Source: an uncultured Acetatifactor sp. (GTDB taxonomy: Bacteria > Bacillota > Clostridia > Lachnospirales > Lachnospiraceae). From it: DNA of 64,000 nucleotides. Under the pieces are notes generated by a model that saw only the letters and a program-made list of their open reading frames with translations, was not told where the DNA came from and did not search any database. The DNA is taken from contig CAJUAH010000001.1 in NCBI GenBank assembly GCA_910584375.1, positions 76,560-140,559 on the forward strand. Direction: 5' to 3'. Made by a program: the position numbers and the translations under genes. This document shows positions 1-7,250 of this stretch, one piece after another; the first letter of the stretch is position 1, and every line of letters starts with the position of its first letter.

Positions 1-266
1 TGGTCAGTCACAGCATGGAGGACGTGGCGGAGTATGTGGACAGAATCATCGTTATGAACCGTGGAAAAATAATATATGACGACATCCCGAAAAAGATATT
101 CAAACGTTACCGGGAGCTGGAGGAGATCGGACTGGGGGCTCCCCAGGTGACATATATTATGCAGACTCTGCGTAAGAACGGCCTGCCGGTGAGCGTGGAG
201 GCTGCCACCGTGCAGCAGGCGGCGGATGAGATCATGAAGGTACTGGATGGAGTTTTAGTATGCTGA
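1..266 (+). CDS. ecfA2: ECF transporter ATPase EcfA2 (C-terminal end, partial)
   Basis: Only the last 87 or so codons lie in the window; the frame is open from position 3 and the start is upstream of the window. The fragment begins with the H-loop of an ABC ATPase (V-S-H-S-M-E-D) followed by the usual ABC tail reading R-I-I-V-M-N-R-G-K-I. It should be the second energising ATPase of an energy-coupling-factor vitamin transporter, acting at the inner face of the membrane with EcfA1 and EcfT. The assignment to EcfA2 rather than EcfA1 rests on gene order, since ecfA1-ecfA2-ecfT is usual in Firmicutes. Its stop overlaps the ecfT start by 7 bases, so the two are probably translationally coupled. 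Confidence 0.9.
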   Translation, partial: VSHSMEDVAEYVDRIIVMNRGKIIYDDIPKKIFKRYRELEEIGLGAPQVTYIMQTLRKNGLPVSVEAATVQQAADEIMKVLDGVLVC

Positions 267-1063
267 GAGATATTACTTTGGGACAATACTATCAGACAGA
301 GTCGGTGATCCACCGGCTGGATCCCCGGGTCAAGCTGGCGGGGACGCTGCTGTATATCATTTCCCTGTTTCTGTTTGAAAATGTGTTGGGCTATGTGCTG
401 GCGGCGCTGTTCCTGGCTCTGGTGATCGGCCTGTCCCATGTGCCCTTTAAGTTTATGGTACGGGGGATGAAAGCCATCCTGTTCCTGATGCTGATCACGG
501 TGGTGTTCAATCTGTTCCTGACCCCCGGCGAGACGCTGGTAAGGCTCTGGAAACTGACGATCACCAGGGAGGGCCTGCACAACGCGGTATTTATGGCGCT
601 GCGGCTGTCCTTTCTGATCATGGGCTCCTCCATCATGACGCTGACCACCACCCCCAATCATCTGACGGACGGTATGGAAAAGGGACTGCGGCCGTTGAAA
701 ATATTTAAAGTGCCCGTGCATGAGGTGGCGATGATCATGTCCATCGCCCTGCGTTTTATCCCGATTCTGCTGGAGGAGACGGACAAGATCATGAAGGCGC
801 AGATCGCCAGAGGGGCGGACTTCGAGAGCGGCAACCTGATACGCCGGGCCAGGGCCATGGTGCCTCTGCTGGTGCCTCTGTTTATCTCCGCTTTCCGCCG
901 GGCCAACGATCTGGCCATGGCCATGGAGGCCCGCTGCTATCACGGCGGGGAGGGACGGACCAAGATGAAACCGCTGATCTATCAGCGAAGGGATCGGCTG
1001 GCATACCTGTGTATCCTGCTGTATCTGGGGTGCAAAGTGGCCGTGGGACTTGTAAAACTGTAA
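260..1063 (+). CDS. ecfT: ECF transporter transmembrane protein EcfT
   Basis: This 267-residue protein is the membrane scaffold that joins the EcfA ATPases to a substrate-binding S component. It has several long hydrophobic segments (around residues 25-65, 70-90, 105-130 and near the C-terminus). It also carries the two Ala-Arg signatures of the coupling helices: A-R-G-A-D near residue 190 and A-R-C-Y near residue 225. Length and motif spacing are normal for the family. The ATG overlaps the end of ecfA2, and truA follows after 85 bases. The vitamin carried cannot be told from this subunit. Confidence 0.95.
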   Translation: MLRDITLGQYYQTESVIHRLDPRVKLAGTLLYIISLFLFENVLGYVLAALFLALVIGLSHVPFKFMVRGMKAILFLMLITVVFNLFLTPGETLVRLWKLTITREGLHNAVFMALRLSFLIMGSSIMTLTTTPNHLTDGMEKGLRPLKIFKVPVHEVAMIMSIALRFIPILLEETDKIMKAQIARGADFESGNLIRRARAMVPLLVPLFISAFRRANDLAMAMEARCYHGGEGRTKMKPLIYQRRDRLAYLCILLYLGCKVAVGLVKL

Positions 1064-1148
1064 TCAGGGGTTCCGGTATCTGCAGCGGAGGCAGTTTTGC
1101 GATGCGGATGCTGCGGCACCGGATGACTTTGGGAGGGCAGGACGGCAT

Positions 1149-1925
1149 ATGGAAAAAAAGCGGGTGCGCCTGACGGTGGCCTATGACGGAACCGCCTACC
1201 ACGGCTGGCAGGCACAGGATAACGGGATTACCATAGAGAGCGAGCTAAACCGGGCGCTGACGGGGTTGCTGGGGGAAACGGTGCAGGTCATCGGCGCCAG
1301 CCGCACGGACGCGGGAGTACATGCCCTGGGCAATATCGCCGTGTTCGACACCGCGGCCCGCATGCCGGCGGAAAAGATATCTTACGCGCTGAACCAGCGG
1401 CTGCCGGAGGACATTCGCATACAGCGTTCCGAGGAGGTGGACGGCGACTGGCATCCCCGCCGGGTAGAGAGCCGTAAGACTTATGAATACAGGATATACC
1501 GGGGAGCTTTTTCCATGCCTACGAGGCGGCTGTACACTTATTTCACCTATCATCAGCTGGATGTGGAGGCGATGAGACAGGCGGCCGGGTATCTGGTGGG
1601 CGAGCATGACTTCAAGAGCTTTTGCCAGACCGGCGCACAGGTGGAGAGTACCGTGCGGCGGATCTATTCCATAGAGCTGTACGAACAGGGACCGGAGCTG
1701 GCGCTGCGGATATGCGGCGGCGGGTTTCTCTACAATATGGTAAGAATCATTGCAGGCACTTTGCTGGAGGTGGGCCGGGGAAAGCGCAGGCCGGAGGACA
1801 TGGAAGCCGTGCTGGCGGCCTGCGACCGCCGGGCGGCGGGCCCCACCGCCCCCGCCCAGGGGCTGACGCTGGTAAAGTATGAGTTTTTGGAGGAGGGAAT
1901 AGTGACTGAAGGGAAAAAAGTGTAA
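1149..1925 (+). CDS. truA: tRNA pseudouridine(38-40) synthase TruA
   Basis: A 258-residue enzyme that isomerises uridines 38-40 in tRNA anticodon arms. The catalytic aspartate is Asp54 in the motif S-R-T-D-A-G-V-H. The N-terminal strand V-A-Y-D-G-T-A-Y-H-G-W and the later G-G-G-F-L-Y-N-M-V-R-I motif are also typical of TruA. Length is normal. A gggagg ribosome-binding site at about 1131 supports the ATG at 1149. The ecfT-truA-rplM-rpsI order is conserved in many Firmicutes. Confidence 0.96.
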   Translation: MEKKRVRLTVAYDGTAYHGWQAQDNGITIESELNRALTGLLGETVQVIGASRTDAGVHALGNIAVFDTAARMPAEKISYALNQRLPEDIRIQRSEEVDGDWHPRRVESRKTYEYRIYRGAFSMPTRRLYTYFTYHQLDVEAMRQAAGYLVGEHDFKSFCQTGAQVESTVRRIYSIELYEQGPELALRICGGGFLYNMVRIIAGTLLEVGRGKRRPEDMEAVLAACDRRAAGPTAPAQGLTLVKYEFLEEGIVTEGKKV

Positions 1926-1933
1926 AAACCGTA

Positions 1934-1962
1934 TTGACACCGGGGAGAACCTATAATATAAT
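1934..1962 (+). promoter_or_regulatory. Consensus sigma-A promoter for rplM-rpsI
   Basis: TTGACA at 1934-1939 and TATAAT at 1957-1962 are separated by exactly 17 bases, a perfect match to the housekeeping consensus. Transcription would start near 1969, leaving a leader of about 170 bases before rplM. The -35 box begins nine bases after the truA stop. Confidence 0.88.
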
Positions 1963-1968
1963 AAATCA

Positions 1969-2140
1969 CTGTGGCGGAGTTTGTACGCCCTGTATCCGTG
2001 TCAAGTCAAAGCCCCGACAAGACATGGAGAAAGTGAGTGATCCGGTTTTGGATGCTCCCGTGCTGTAGCCGGACATCTGCGGCGCCTGAGAGGAAGAAAC
2101 CACCCAACTAACAAGGACAAAGTAATACGGAGGGAACGCA
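1969..2140 (+). promoter_or_regulatory. Long 5' leader of rplM, probable autoregulatory L13 leader
   Basis: About 170 untranslated bases lie between the promoter and the rplM start, with no credible open frame. A structured ribosomal-protein leader that binds L13 is known in many Firmicutes (Rfam L13_leader), and this position fits it. I could not verify the conserved secondary structure by eye, so the assignment rests on position and length. The region ends in a good ribosome-binding site, cggaggg, at about 2129. Confidence 0.45.
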
Positions 2141-2569
2141 ATGAAAACATTTATGGCTAGTCCAGCTACTATCGATAGAAAATGGTATGTAGTAGACGCT
2201 ACAGATCAGACCCTGGGTCGTCTGGCCTCTGAGGTTGCCAAGGTGCTCAGAGGAAAGAACAAGGCGATTTTCACGCCCCATATGGATTGCGGCGACTATG
2301 TGATCGTGATTAACGCGGAGAAGGTCAAGGTCACAGGCAAGAAACTGGATCAGAAAATATATCGTCATCATTCCGAGTATGTAGGCGGTATGAAGGAGAC
2401 GACCCTGAGAGAGAAGATGGCCAAAAAACCGGAGCAGGTGATCGAGATGGCTGTCAAGGGTATGCTGCCGAAGGGACCTTTAGGAAGACAGATGTACACC
2501 AAGCTGCATGTATACGCGGGACCTGAGCACGGACACGCCGCTCAGAAACCGGAAGCGCTGACATTCTAA
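2141..2569 (+). CDS. rplM: 50S ribosomal protein L13
   Basis: A 142-residue large-subunit protein with the standard L13 start (K-W-Y-V-V-D-A, L-G-R-L-A-S) and the conserved P-K-G-P-L-G-R motif near residue 110. Length is normal. It heads a two-gene operon with rpsI, 22 bases downstream, under the strong promoter at 1934. No oddities were seen. Confidence 0.98.
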   Translation: MKTFMASPATIDRKWYVVDATDQTLGRLASEVAKVLRGKNKAIFTPHMDCGDYVIVINAEKVKVTGKKLDQKIYRHHSEYVGGMKETTLREKMAKKPEQVIEMAVKGMLPKGPLGRQMYTKLHVYAGPEHGHAAQKPEALTF

Positions 2570-2591
2570 AGGACAGGGAGGAGAATAGATC

Positions 2592-2987
2592 ATGGCTAAG
2601 ACAGCAAAATACTACGGAACCGGTAGAAGAAAAAAGTCCATCGCGAGAGTGTATCTGGTACCCGGTAAGGGCGATGTGACGATTAATAAGAGAAGTATGG
2701 ACGATTACTTTGGCCTGGAGACATTGAAGGTGATCGTGCGTCAGCCCCTGGTGGCTACGGATACCGCTGACAAGTTCGATATCATCGTCAATGTAAAGGG
2801 CGGCGGATACACCGGTCAGGCCGGCGCGATCAGACACGGCGTAGCCAGAGCTCTGTTACAGGCGGACGCGGACTACAGGCCCACGCTGAAGAAGGCAGGG
2901 TATCTGACCAGAGATCCCCGTATGAAGGAGAGAAAGAAGTACGGTCTGAAAGCTGCGAGACGCGCGCCTCAGTTCAGCAAGAGATAA
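2592..2987 (+). CDS. rpsI: 30S ribosomal protein S9
   Basis: A 131-residue small-subunit protein. It has the G-T-G-R-R-K-K-S-I-A-R-V motif near the N-terminus, the G-G-G-Y-T-G-Q-A-G-A-I-R-H-G motif in the middle, and the characteristic basic tail ending in S-K-R that reaches the ribosomal P site. It is cotranscribed with rplM and followed by a strong terminator. Confidence 0.98.
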   Translation: MAKTAKYYGTGRRKKSIARVYLVPGKGDVTINKRSMDDYFGLETLKVIVRQPLVATDTADKFDIIVNVKGGGYTGQAGAIRHGVARALLQADADYRPTLKKAGYLTRDPRMKERKKYGLKAARRAPQFSKR

Positions 2988-3005
2988 CAACAGAAATATC
3001 AAACG

Positions 3006-3052
3006 GATGCCGATCCACCGGAAAATATATATGGGGGATCGGCATCTTTTTT
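3006..3052 (+). terminator. Rho-independent terminator of rplM-rpsI
   Basis: An 11-bp perfect stem (GATGCCGATCC at 3006-3016 with its complement at 3036-3046) is followed directly by six T. It closes the ribosomal protein operon and separates it from the regulator/flagellin region. Confidence 0.93.
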
Positions 3053-3104
3053 GGGGTCTGATATCGTAATATGGAAGAAAATGTATATTAGACTCAGAAT
3101 CCAG

Positions 3105-3133
3105 TTGATAATGCGGGCTGTATAAATTATAAT
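3105..3133 (+). promoter_or_regulatory. Sigma-A type promoter of first XRE regulator
   Basis: TTGATA (3105-3110) and TATAAT (3128-3133) are separated by 17 bases. The predicted start near 3140 gives a short leader before the gene at 3180. Confidence 0.75.
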
Positions 3134-3179
3134 ATTAAAAAGATTCAATTGCGATAGAGGTGTATAGGGGAGCGATTTT

Positions 3180-3632
3180 ATGAACATTGGACAAAAGCTG
3201 TTTCAGCTGAGAACATCAAGGGGAGTATATCAAAAGGATCTGGCGGAGTATCTGGAAGTATCGGTGGGCACGATTTCCAATTATGAGAACGGGGTACACA
3301 GCCCTGACCTGAATACCCTGTGCAGACTTGCGGAGTATTTTCAAGTGTCCACCGATTATCTGCTGCAACTCACGGACAACTCGGATTCCATGCAGGATCT
3401 GAATCAGCAGCTGTCGCAGGAGTACACGGTAGGCAAGGCGCTGAATGTCATTCAGGGACTGTCAGATCCGGGCATTCATGGAATGGTCAAATATATTTCC
3501 ATGGTCAAAGCCTGTGAAAAGATTCCTGAACAGGTGGAGGTCATAAACAGACAGAAAAAGATTATCGAGCAGCAGGCGGAGGAAATCAGCCGCCTGAAGG
3601 AACAAATGGGACATCCGGAGCAAAAATTGTAA
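3180..3632 (+). CDS. XRE-family helix-turn-helix regulator (copy 1)
   Basis: A 150-residue DNA-binding protein. Residues 7-65 form a Cro/C1-type helix-turn-helix (Q-K-D-L-A-E-Y-L-E-V-S-V-G-T-I-S-N-Y-E-N), followed by a linker and a C-terminal coiled coil (about 118-146, rich in Q, E, K and R). It is a clear paralog of the next gene and has its own promoter. Position between ribosomal genes and a flagellin suggests it controls flagellin or the adjacent glycosylation genes, but no target site could be shown. Confidence 0.88.
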   Translation: MNIGQKLFQLRTSRGVYQKDLAEYLEVSVGTISNYENGVHSPDLNTLCRLAEYFQVSTDYLLQLTDNSDSMQDLNQQLSQEYTVGKALNVIQGLSDPGIHGMVKYISMVKACEKIPEQVEVINRQKKIIEQQAEEISRLKEQMGHPEQKL

Positions 3633-3661
3633 ACTAATTGTGAAATCTGTCGTGAAACCTG

Positions 3662-3690
3662 TTGATAATAACTGGAATTCGTATTACAAT
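3662..3690 (+). promoter_or_regulatory. Sigma-A type promoter of second XRE regulator
   Basis: TTGATA at 3662-3667 and TACAAT at 3685-3690, spaced by 17 bases. The same -35 hexamer and spacing are used upstream of the first copy, consistent with a gene-plus-promoter duplication. Confidence 0.7.
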
Positions 3691-3725
3691 GTTGCAAAGA
3701 GATTCAAGTTTAGAGGAATTGCAAT

Positions 3726-4253
3726 ATGAATTTTGGAGAAAAGTTATTCAAATTGAGAACAGAACGAGGGATTTATCAAAAGGAGCTGGCGGAATATCTG
3801 GAGGTATCCATCGGCACCATATCCAACTATGAGAATGGCGTACACTATCCGGACCTGGCCACTCTATGCAAATTCGCGGAGTATTTTCATGTGTCCACGG
3901 ATTATCTTTTGGACCTCACGGAGAACTCCATGCCTATTGACAGTCTGAATATCTGTCTGTCGGAGGGGTGTAGTATCGGCGGCGTCCTGAACACGATCCT
4001 GGAGCTTAGCCAGCCTGACAGGCAGAAACTGGGAAAGTATCTGCTGATGCTCAAAACCTGTGAGGAACTGCCGCAGAAGGAGCAGGTTGTCAGCAGGCAA
4101 AAGCAACTGCTCGGACATCAGAAACAGACGATCGGACGGCTGGAGCGCACGATCGAAAAGCAGTCAAAGGAGATAGCCGCTTTGAAAGAGCAGGTTCGGG
4201 AAATAAAATTTCAAAACAGACCTAAACATTTTCGGAGGTCTTCCGATATATAG
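3726..4253 (+). CDS. XRE-family helix-turn-helix regulator (copy 2)
   Basis: A 175-residue paralog of the preceding gene. The helix-turn-helix (residues 7-65) is nearly the same, including V-S-I-G-T-I-S-N-Y-E-N-G-V-H and S-T-D-Y-L-L. The middle region has diverged, and the coiled-coil tail (about 123-165) is longer. The shared recognition helix suggests both copies bind the same operator, while different tails may pair with different partners. The last bases of the gene contain a sigma-D promoter for the flagellin downstream, so the regulator's 3' end doubles as flagellin control DNA. Confidence 0.88.
   Translation: MNFGEKLFKLRTERGIYQKELAEYLEVSIGTISNYENGVHYPDLATLCKFAEYFHVSTDYLLDLTENSMPIDSLNICLSEGCSIGGVLNTILELSQPDRQKLGKYLLMLKTCEELPQKEQVVSRQKQLLGHQKQTIGRLERTIEKQSKEIAALKEQVREIKFQNRPKHFRRSSDI
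4223..4249 (+). promoter_or_regulatory. Distal sigma-D (sigma-28) promoter of flagellin
   Basis: TAAACATT (4223-4230), an 11-base spacer, then TCCGATAT (4242-4249). This matches the sigma-28 consensus (TAAAGTTT-N11-GCCGATAA) well. It overlaps the final codons of the second XRE gene. Confidence 0.75.
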
Positions 4254-4324
4254 TATGTCAGGAGGACCGGAGAATACAGGGGCCGGGAAATAAAAAAATT
4301 TTCTCGGAAATTTCTCAAAAGCCC

Positions 4325-4351
4325 TAAAGTTTTCCGAAGAGCCACCGATAT
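4325..4351 (+). promoter_or_regulatory. Proximal sigma-D (sigma-28) promoter of flagellin
   Basis: TAAAGTTT (4325-4332) is a perfect -35 element. An 11-base spacer and ACCGATAT (4344-4351) complete a near-consensus sigma-28 promoter. Transcription would start near 4358, giving a leader of about 180 bases before the flagellin ATG. Confidence 0.87.
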
Positions 4352-4399
4352 ACATAACAAGTAAAGCAAATGAACGAAAGTTCAGAGCTTACCACCTAA

Positions 4400-4440
4400 T
4401 GTAATCAAGAACCGATCCGCACAATCGGGAGTAGATTACA
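4400..4440 (+). promoter_or_regulatory. Stem-loop in flagellin leader
   Basis: Two nested inverted repeats: TGTAATC (4400-4406) with GATTACA (4434-4440), and inside it CCGAT (4412-4416) with ATCGG (4424-4428), joined by equal 5-base internal loops. It lies just downstream of the proximal start site, where it could stabilise the mRNA or present a binding site. Function is inferred from structure only. Confidence 0.6.
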
Positions 4441-4500
4441 GTAACATTTGCCGGGAGAGCGATACGTGCGAATCGAAGGAACGGCAAGCAAAAATATTCG

Positions 4501-4532
4501 CCGCAAGGAAGCGGTGTAAAAATTCAAGGAGG
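4501..4532 (+). promoter_or_regulatory. Predicted CsrA-binding hairpin plus Shine-Dalgarno of flagellin
   Basis: CCGC (4501-4504) pairs with GCGG (4511-4514), presenting AAGGAA in a six-base loop, which is the ideal CsrA form (GGA in a hairpin loop). Eleven bases on, the Shine-Dalgarno AAGGAGG (4526-4532) offers a second GGA. In Bacillus subtilis hag, two CsrA sites, one over the Shine-Dalgarno, couple flagellin translation to secretion through FliW. The same arrangement is inferred here. Confidence 0.65.
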
Positions 4533-4540
4533 AATATATC

Positions 4541-5362
4541 ATGGTAGTACAACACAACTTACGCGCAGTAAACTCTAACAGAATGCTTGGTTTGACAGCA
4601 TCCACACAGTCCAAGTCCACCGAGAAGTTATCTTCCGGCTACAAGATCAACCGTGCAGCTGACGATGCTGCTGGCTTGGCTATCAGCGAGAAGATGAGAC
4701 GTCAGGTGAGAGGTCTGACTCAGGCATCCACTAACGCTCAGGACGGTATCTCCTGCGTACAGACAGCAGAAGGTGCTCTGAACGAAGTGCATGACATGCT
4801 GCAGAGAATGAACGAGCTGGCAGTTAAGGCCGCTAACGGCACGAACCAGTCTTCCGACGATTTGCAGTACATCCAGAAGGAGATCAACAACCTGGTAAGC
4901 GAGATCGATCGTGTATCCAACACTTCCACTTTCAATGAGAGAAAGCTGTTGACCGGTAGTTTCTCCGGCGTTACCCTGCAGGTAGGCGCTGAGAACAATT
5001 CCAACGATACGATCACCATGAACATCAGCAAGATGAGCGCAAGTGGCTTGGGAGTTAGCAGCGTGAAATGCTCTACTCAGAGCGGTGCTAAGGCAGCGAT
5101 CGACAAGATCAAGAATGCTATCAAGTCTCTGAGCACGCAGCGTGCAGACCTCGGTGCTGTTCAGAACCGTCTGGAGCACACCATCGCTAACCTGGATAAC
5201 GTTGTAGAGAATACTACAGCCGCTGAGTCCCGTATCCGTGATACCGATATGGCGACTGAGATGGTTAAGTACTCCAACAACAACATCCTGGCTCAGGCAG
5301 GTCAGGCTATGCTGGCTCAGTCCAATCAGGCTAACCAGGGCGTACTGTCCTTACTTCAGTAA
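4541..5362 (+). CDS. hag: Flagellin (copy 1, short type)
   Basis: A 273-residue filament subunit exported by the flagellar type III system. The conserved N-terminal D0/D1 region (residues 1-140; L-S-S-G-Y-K-I-N-R-A-A-D-D-A-A-G-L-A-I-S) and C-terminal D1/D0 region (about 190-273, ending Q-G-V-L-S-L-L-Q) are intact. The middle is only about 45 residues, so this is a minimal Firmicute flagellin. Serines and threonines near residues 150-180 are plausible O-glycosylation sites given the island that follows. Control is by two sigma-D promoters and a CsrA-type leader; a strong terminator follows. Confidence 0.97.
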   Translation: MVVQHNLRAVNSNRMLGLTASTQSKSTEKLSSGYKINRAADDAAGLAISEKMRRQVRGLTQASTNAQDGISCVQTAEGALNEVHDMLQRMNELAVKAANGTNQSSDDLQYIQKEINNLVSEIDRVSNTSTFNERKLLTGSFSGVTLQVGAENNSNDTITMNISKMSASGLGVSSVKCSTQSGAKAAIDKIKNAIKSLSTQRADLGAVQNRLEHTIANLDNVVENTTAAESRIRDTDMATEMVKYSNNNILAQAGQAMLAQSNQANQGVLSLLQ

Positions 5363-5378
5363 TCATCGTACTACTACC

Positions 5379-5412
5379 ATAGGGGCTGACTTAGGTCAGT
5401 CCCTATTTTTTG
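5379..5412 (+). terminator. Rho-independent terminator of flagellin
   Basis: A 12-bp stem with one G-T pair (5379-5390 with 5395-5406), a TTAG loop and a run of seven T. It ends only ten bases before the next ATG, so the downstream gene needs readthrough or another promoter. Confidence 0.92.
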
Positions 5413-5421
5413 GAGATTTTT

Positions 5422-5943
5422 ATGAAAAGGACAGTCATTTTGTATGAGGAAGTATATGGGGCGATCCTGGGGGAAAATATTGCGATTCTTACCGCCTTAT
5501 GGCAGGACGCGGGCTATGAAGTCATAGAGCTTGCGGTGAAGGAGGAGGAGTCTCCGGATCTGTATATGAACGAGCTGGTAAGGCTCAAGGAAGACTATCT
5601 GATAACTTTTGCGATGGCGGGGTTTGCCTGGCGGGCTCTGATGGGACAGGTTCGTTATAATACCCTCCCGGCCATGCAGATCCATATATTGGTGGGCGAT
5701 CTTCCCCACTACGATTTTTTCCTGAGAAAGGAATATGGCATTCAATGCTTTTTCTTTACGGACTGTCCGCGTATATTTAGAGAGTGGAAAAACGTATATC
5801 CACAGATCCCGTTTCTCTCTCTCATCCCAATGCTCTATATGGCGGAAGAACTGACGGAAGTGGAAAAACAACGCAACCGGGACAATCTTCGTGGGATCAT
5901 ACAAAGCGTTATGGATTTTATTGAAAAACCGCAGGTTCTATAG
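5422..5943 (+). CDS. Small protein resembling the N-terminal half of CgeB-like glycosyltransferases
   Basis: A 173-residue protein of unproven function. The ATG at 5422 is preferred (tggaga ribosome-binding site at 5411); an in-frame TTG at 5410 is less likely. The layout resembles the N-terminal Rossmann half of the CgeB/DUF3880 proteins nearby: an opening strand, a D-Y-L-I-T-F segment near residue 60, a strand ending L-V-G-D-L-P-H-Y-D-F-F near 93, then F-F-F-T-D and P-F-L-S-L-I-P. The C-terminal donor-binding half is absent. A similar stand-alone protein lies at 53270. It converges with, and overlaps by six bases, a full-length CgeB-like gene. It could be a degenerate or accessory half-enzyme. 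Confidence 0.6.
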   Translation: MKRTVILYEEVYGAILGENIAILTALWQDAGYEVIELAVKEEESPDLYMNELVRLKEDYLITFAMAGFAWRALMGQVRYNTLPAMQIHILVGDLPHYDFFLRKEYGIQCFFFTDCPRIFREWKNVYPQIPFLSLIPMLYMAEELTEVEKQRNRDNLRGIIQSVMDFIEKPQVL

Positions 5944-7104
5944 TCCGGCTGTCTGAAACATATAGGCGATTCGCTGCGGATAGGCAAAATGCTCCCGGGC
6001 GACGGCATATGCGTTTTGCGCCAGACGCAGGCGTATATCTTCATGGGAGAGATAAAAACGAACCTTTTCCACGGCGTCGGCCATGCTGCTATAGCATGCG
6101 ATATCCCTGTCCGGTTGAAAATATTCCATAAGCTCCGGCTGGGGGTTGCAGAGCAGAAAACCTCCCGCTCCGATAATATCTATTGCGCGCAGGGGAATCC
6201 CGGAACGAATGCTGCGCAGTGTGGGACAAAGATTAATCCTGCTCAGGCGGAATACTTTCGGCATATCCTCAAAATAAGTGACGGGGCCGAAAAAGGGGAC
6301 TTCTGACAATTGTTCCACTTTTTCGCTGGAGTACAAATGAACCTTACAGAACTGATTCATAAGGCGCAGCAGGATGATGCGTTCATTGTGGGTTATCTGA
6401 TTGCCGATACAGAGGGTAAGCGCAGACCTGCTGATACCGGTTCCCTCGTCCGTATGATAGAGAACGCCTTTATGAGCAAGGGCCTCATTCATATGCCGAA
6501 GAAGGTCGTCGTCTATGATCTCTTCGATCAGGGACAAACCGCTGAGATCAAACTGCGCGTCGGTGAGCGCATGGATATACCCCGCAGTATAATCGTCCTG
6601 ATGAGACAGAATCTTTTGCAGGGGCGACTGATAAAATCTGCCTACAAAAGATACGTCGCAGGAGAATCGTTCCACATCGGCCTGACTGATCCGGATGGAG
6701 GAAAGTCTTTTGGCGTTCACCGCCAGAGGGAGATGATAGACATTGTGAAACCCCTCGCCGCGCAGGATCTCCGTCTCAGCCCGGTCAAACAGGAACAGCC
6801 ATGTCGTGGGATAGGCATAATACTTCCTGTACGCGGCAGGCAGAGGACTGTCATATGACCATGCGAGATACCGGATATTGCGTTCATAGCATATGCGGGC
6901 CAAAATGGGCTGAAAATTTGTACTGATCACACAATCAAAGTGCCCTGCGGTCAGGTGCGCCGTAATATACTTTGTAAAATAATCGTCTTCAACGGGATCG
7001 GACAAAGGATATATCAGGTTTTTGCAGTGATGTCCCATCTCCGATAAACAGGAAATGAGGTCTGGCTGAATATAGGAACCGAAATCGTGTAACAGGATAT
7101 TCAT
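5938..7104 (-). CDS. CgeB-like glycosyltransferase (DUF3880 plus GT1-like C-terminal domain)
   Basis: A 388-residue cytoplasmic GT-B type protein and the first of six CgeB-like transferases in the window. The N-terminal half (1-150) has the DUF3880 pattern: an I-L-L-H-D-F-G-S-Y start, a V-I-S-T-N-F segment, and Y-L-A-W-S-Y-D-S-P-L near residue 85. The C-terminal half carries the family signature around residue 290 (R-I-N-L-C-P-T-L-R-S-I-R-S-G-I-P-L-R) and G-A-G-G-F-L-L. It is closest in look to the gene at 55086. Members of this family occur in flagellar and spore-surface glycosylation loci; the donor sugar is unknown. It is transcribed against the rest of the left module. Confidence 0.82.
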   Translation of the reverse strand: MNILLHDFGSYIQPDLISCLSEMGHHCKNLIYPLSDPVEDDYFTKYITAHLTAGHFDCVISTNFQPILARICYERNIRYLAWSYDSPLPAAYRKYYAYPTTWLFLFDRAETEILRGEGFHNVYHLPLAVNAKRLSSIRISQADVERFSCDVSFVGRFYQSPLQKILSHQDDYTAGYIHALTDAQFDLSGLSLIEEIIDDDLLRHMNEALAHKGVLYHTDEGTGISRSALTLCIGNQITHNERIILLRLMNQFCKVHLYSSEKVEQLSEVPFFGPVTYFEDMPKVFRLSRINLCPTLRSIRSGIPLRAIDIIGAGGFLLCNPQPELMEYFQPDRDIACYSSMADAVEKVRFYLSHEDIRLRLAQNAYAVAREHFAYPQRIAYMFQTAGL

Positions 7105-7250
7105 TCTGGACTACCCCTTGCTGAGAGTGTTATTTCATAGACTGTACTGTAATACCGCGCACTTGATCCATCAAAAGTTAAGTTCTACGTATTTAGCCTA
7201 CCTATTATATCATATCCGACAGAATTTGAAAATATATAGAGAGGTGTTTC

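Noticed and set aside
7105..7250. A sigma-A promoter for the left transferase module
   Set aside because: Only a TATTAT at 7203 was found; no -35 box at suitable spacing.
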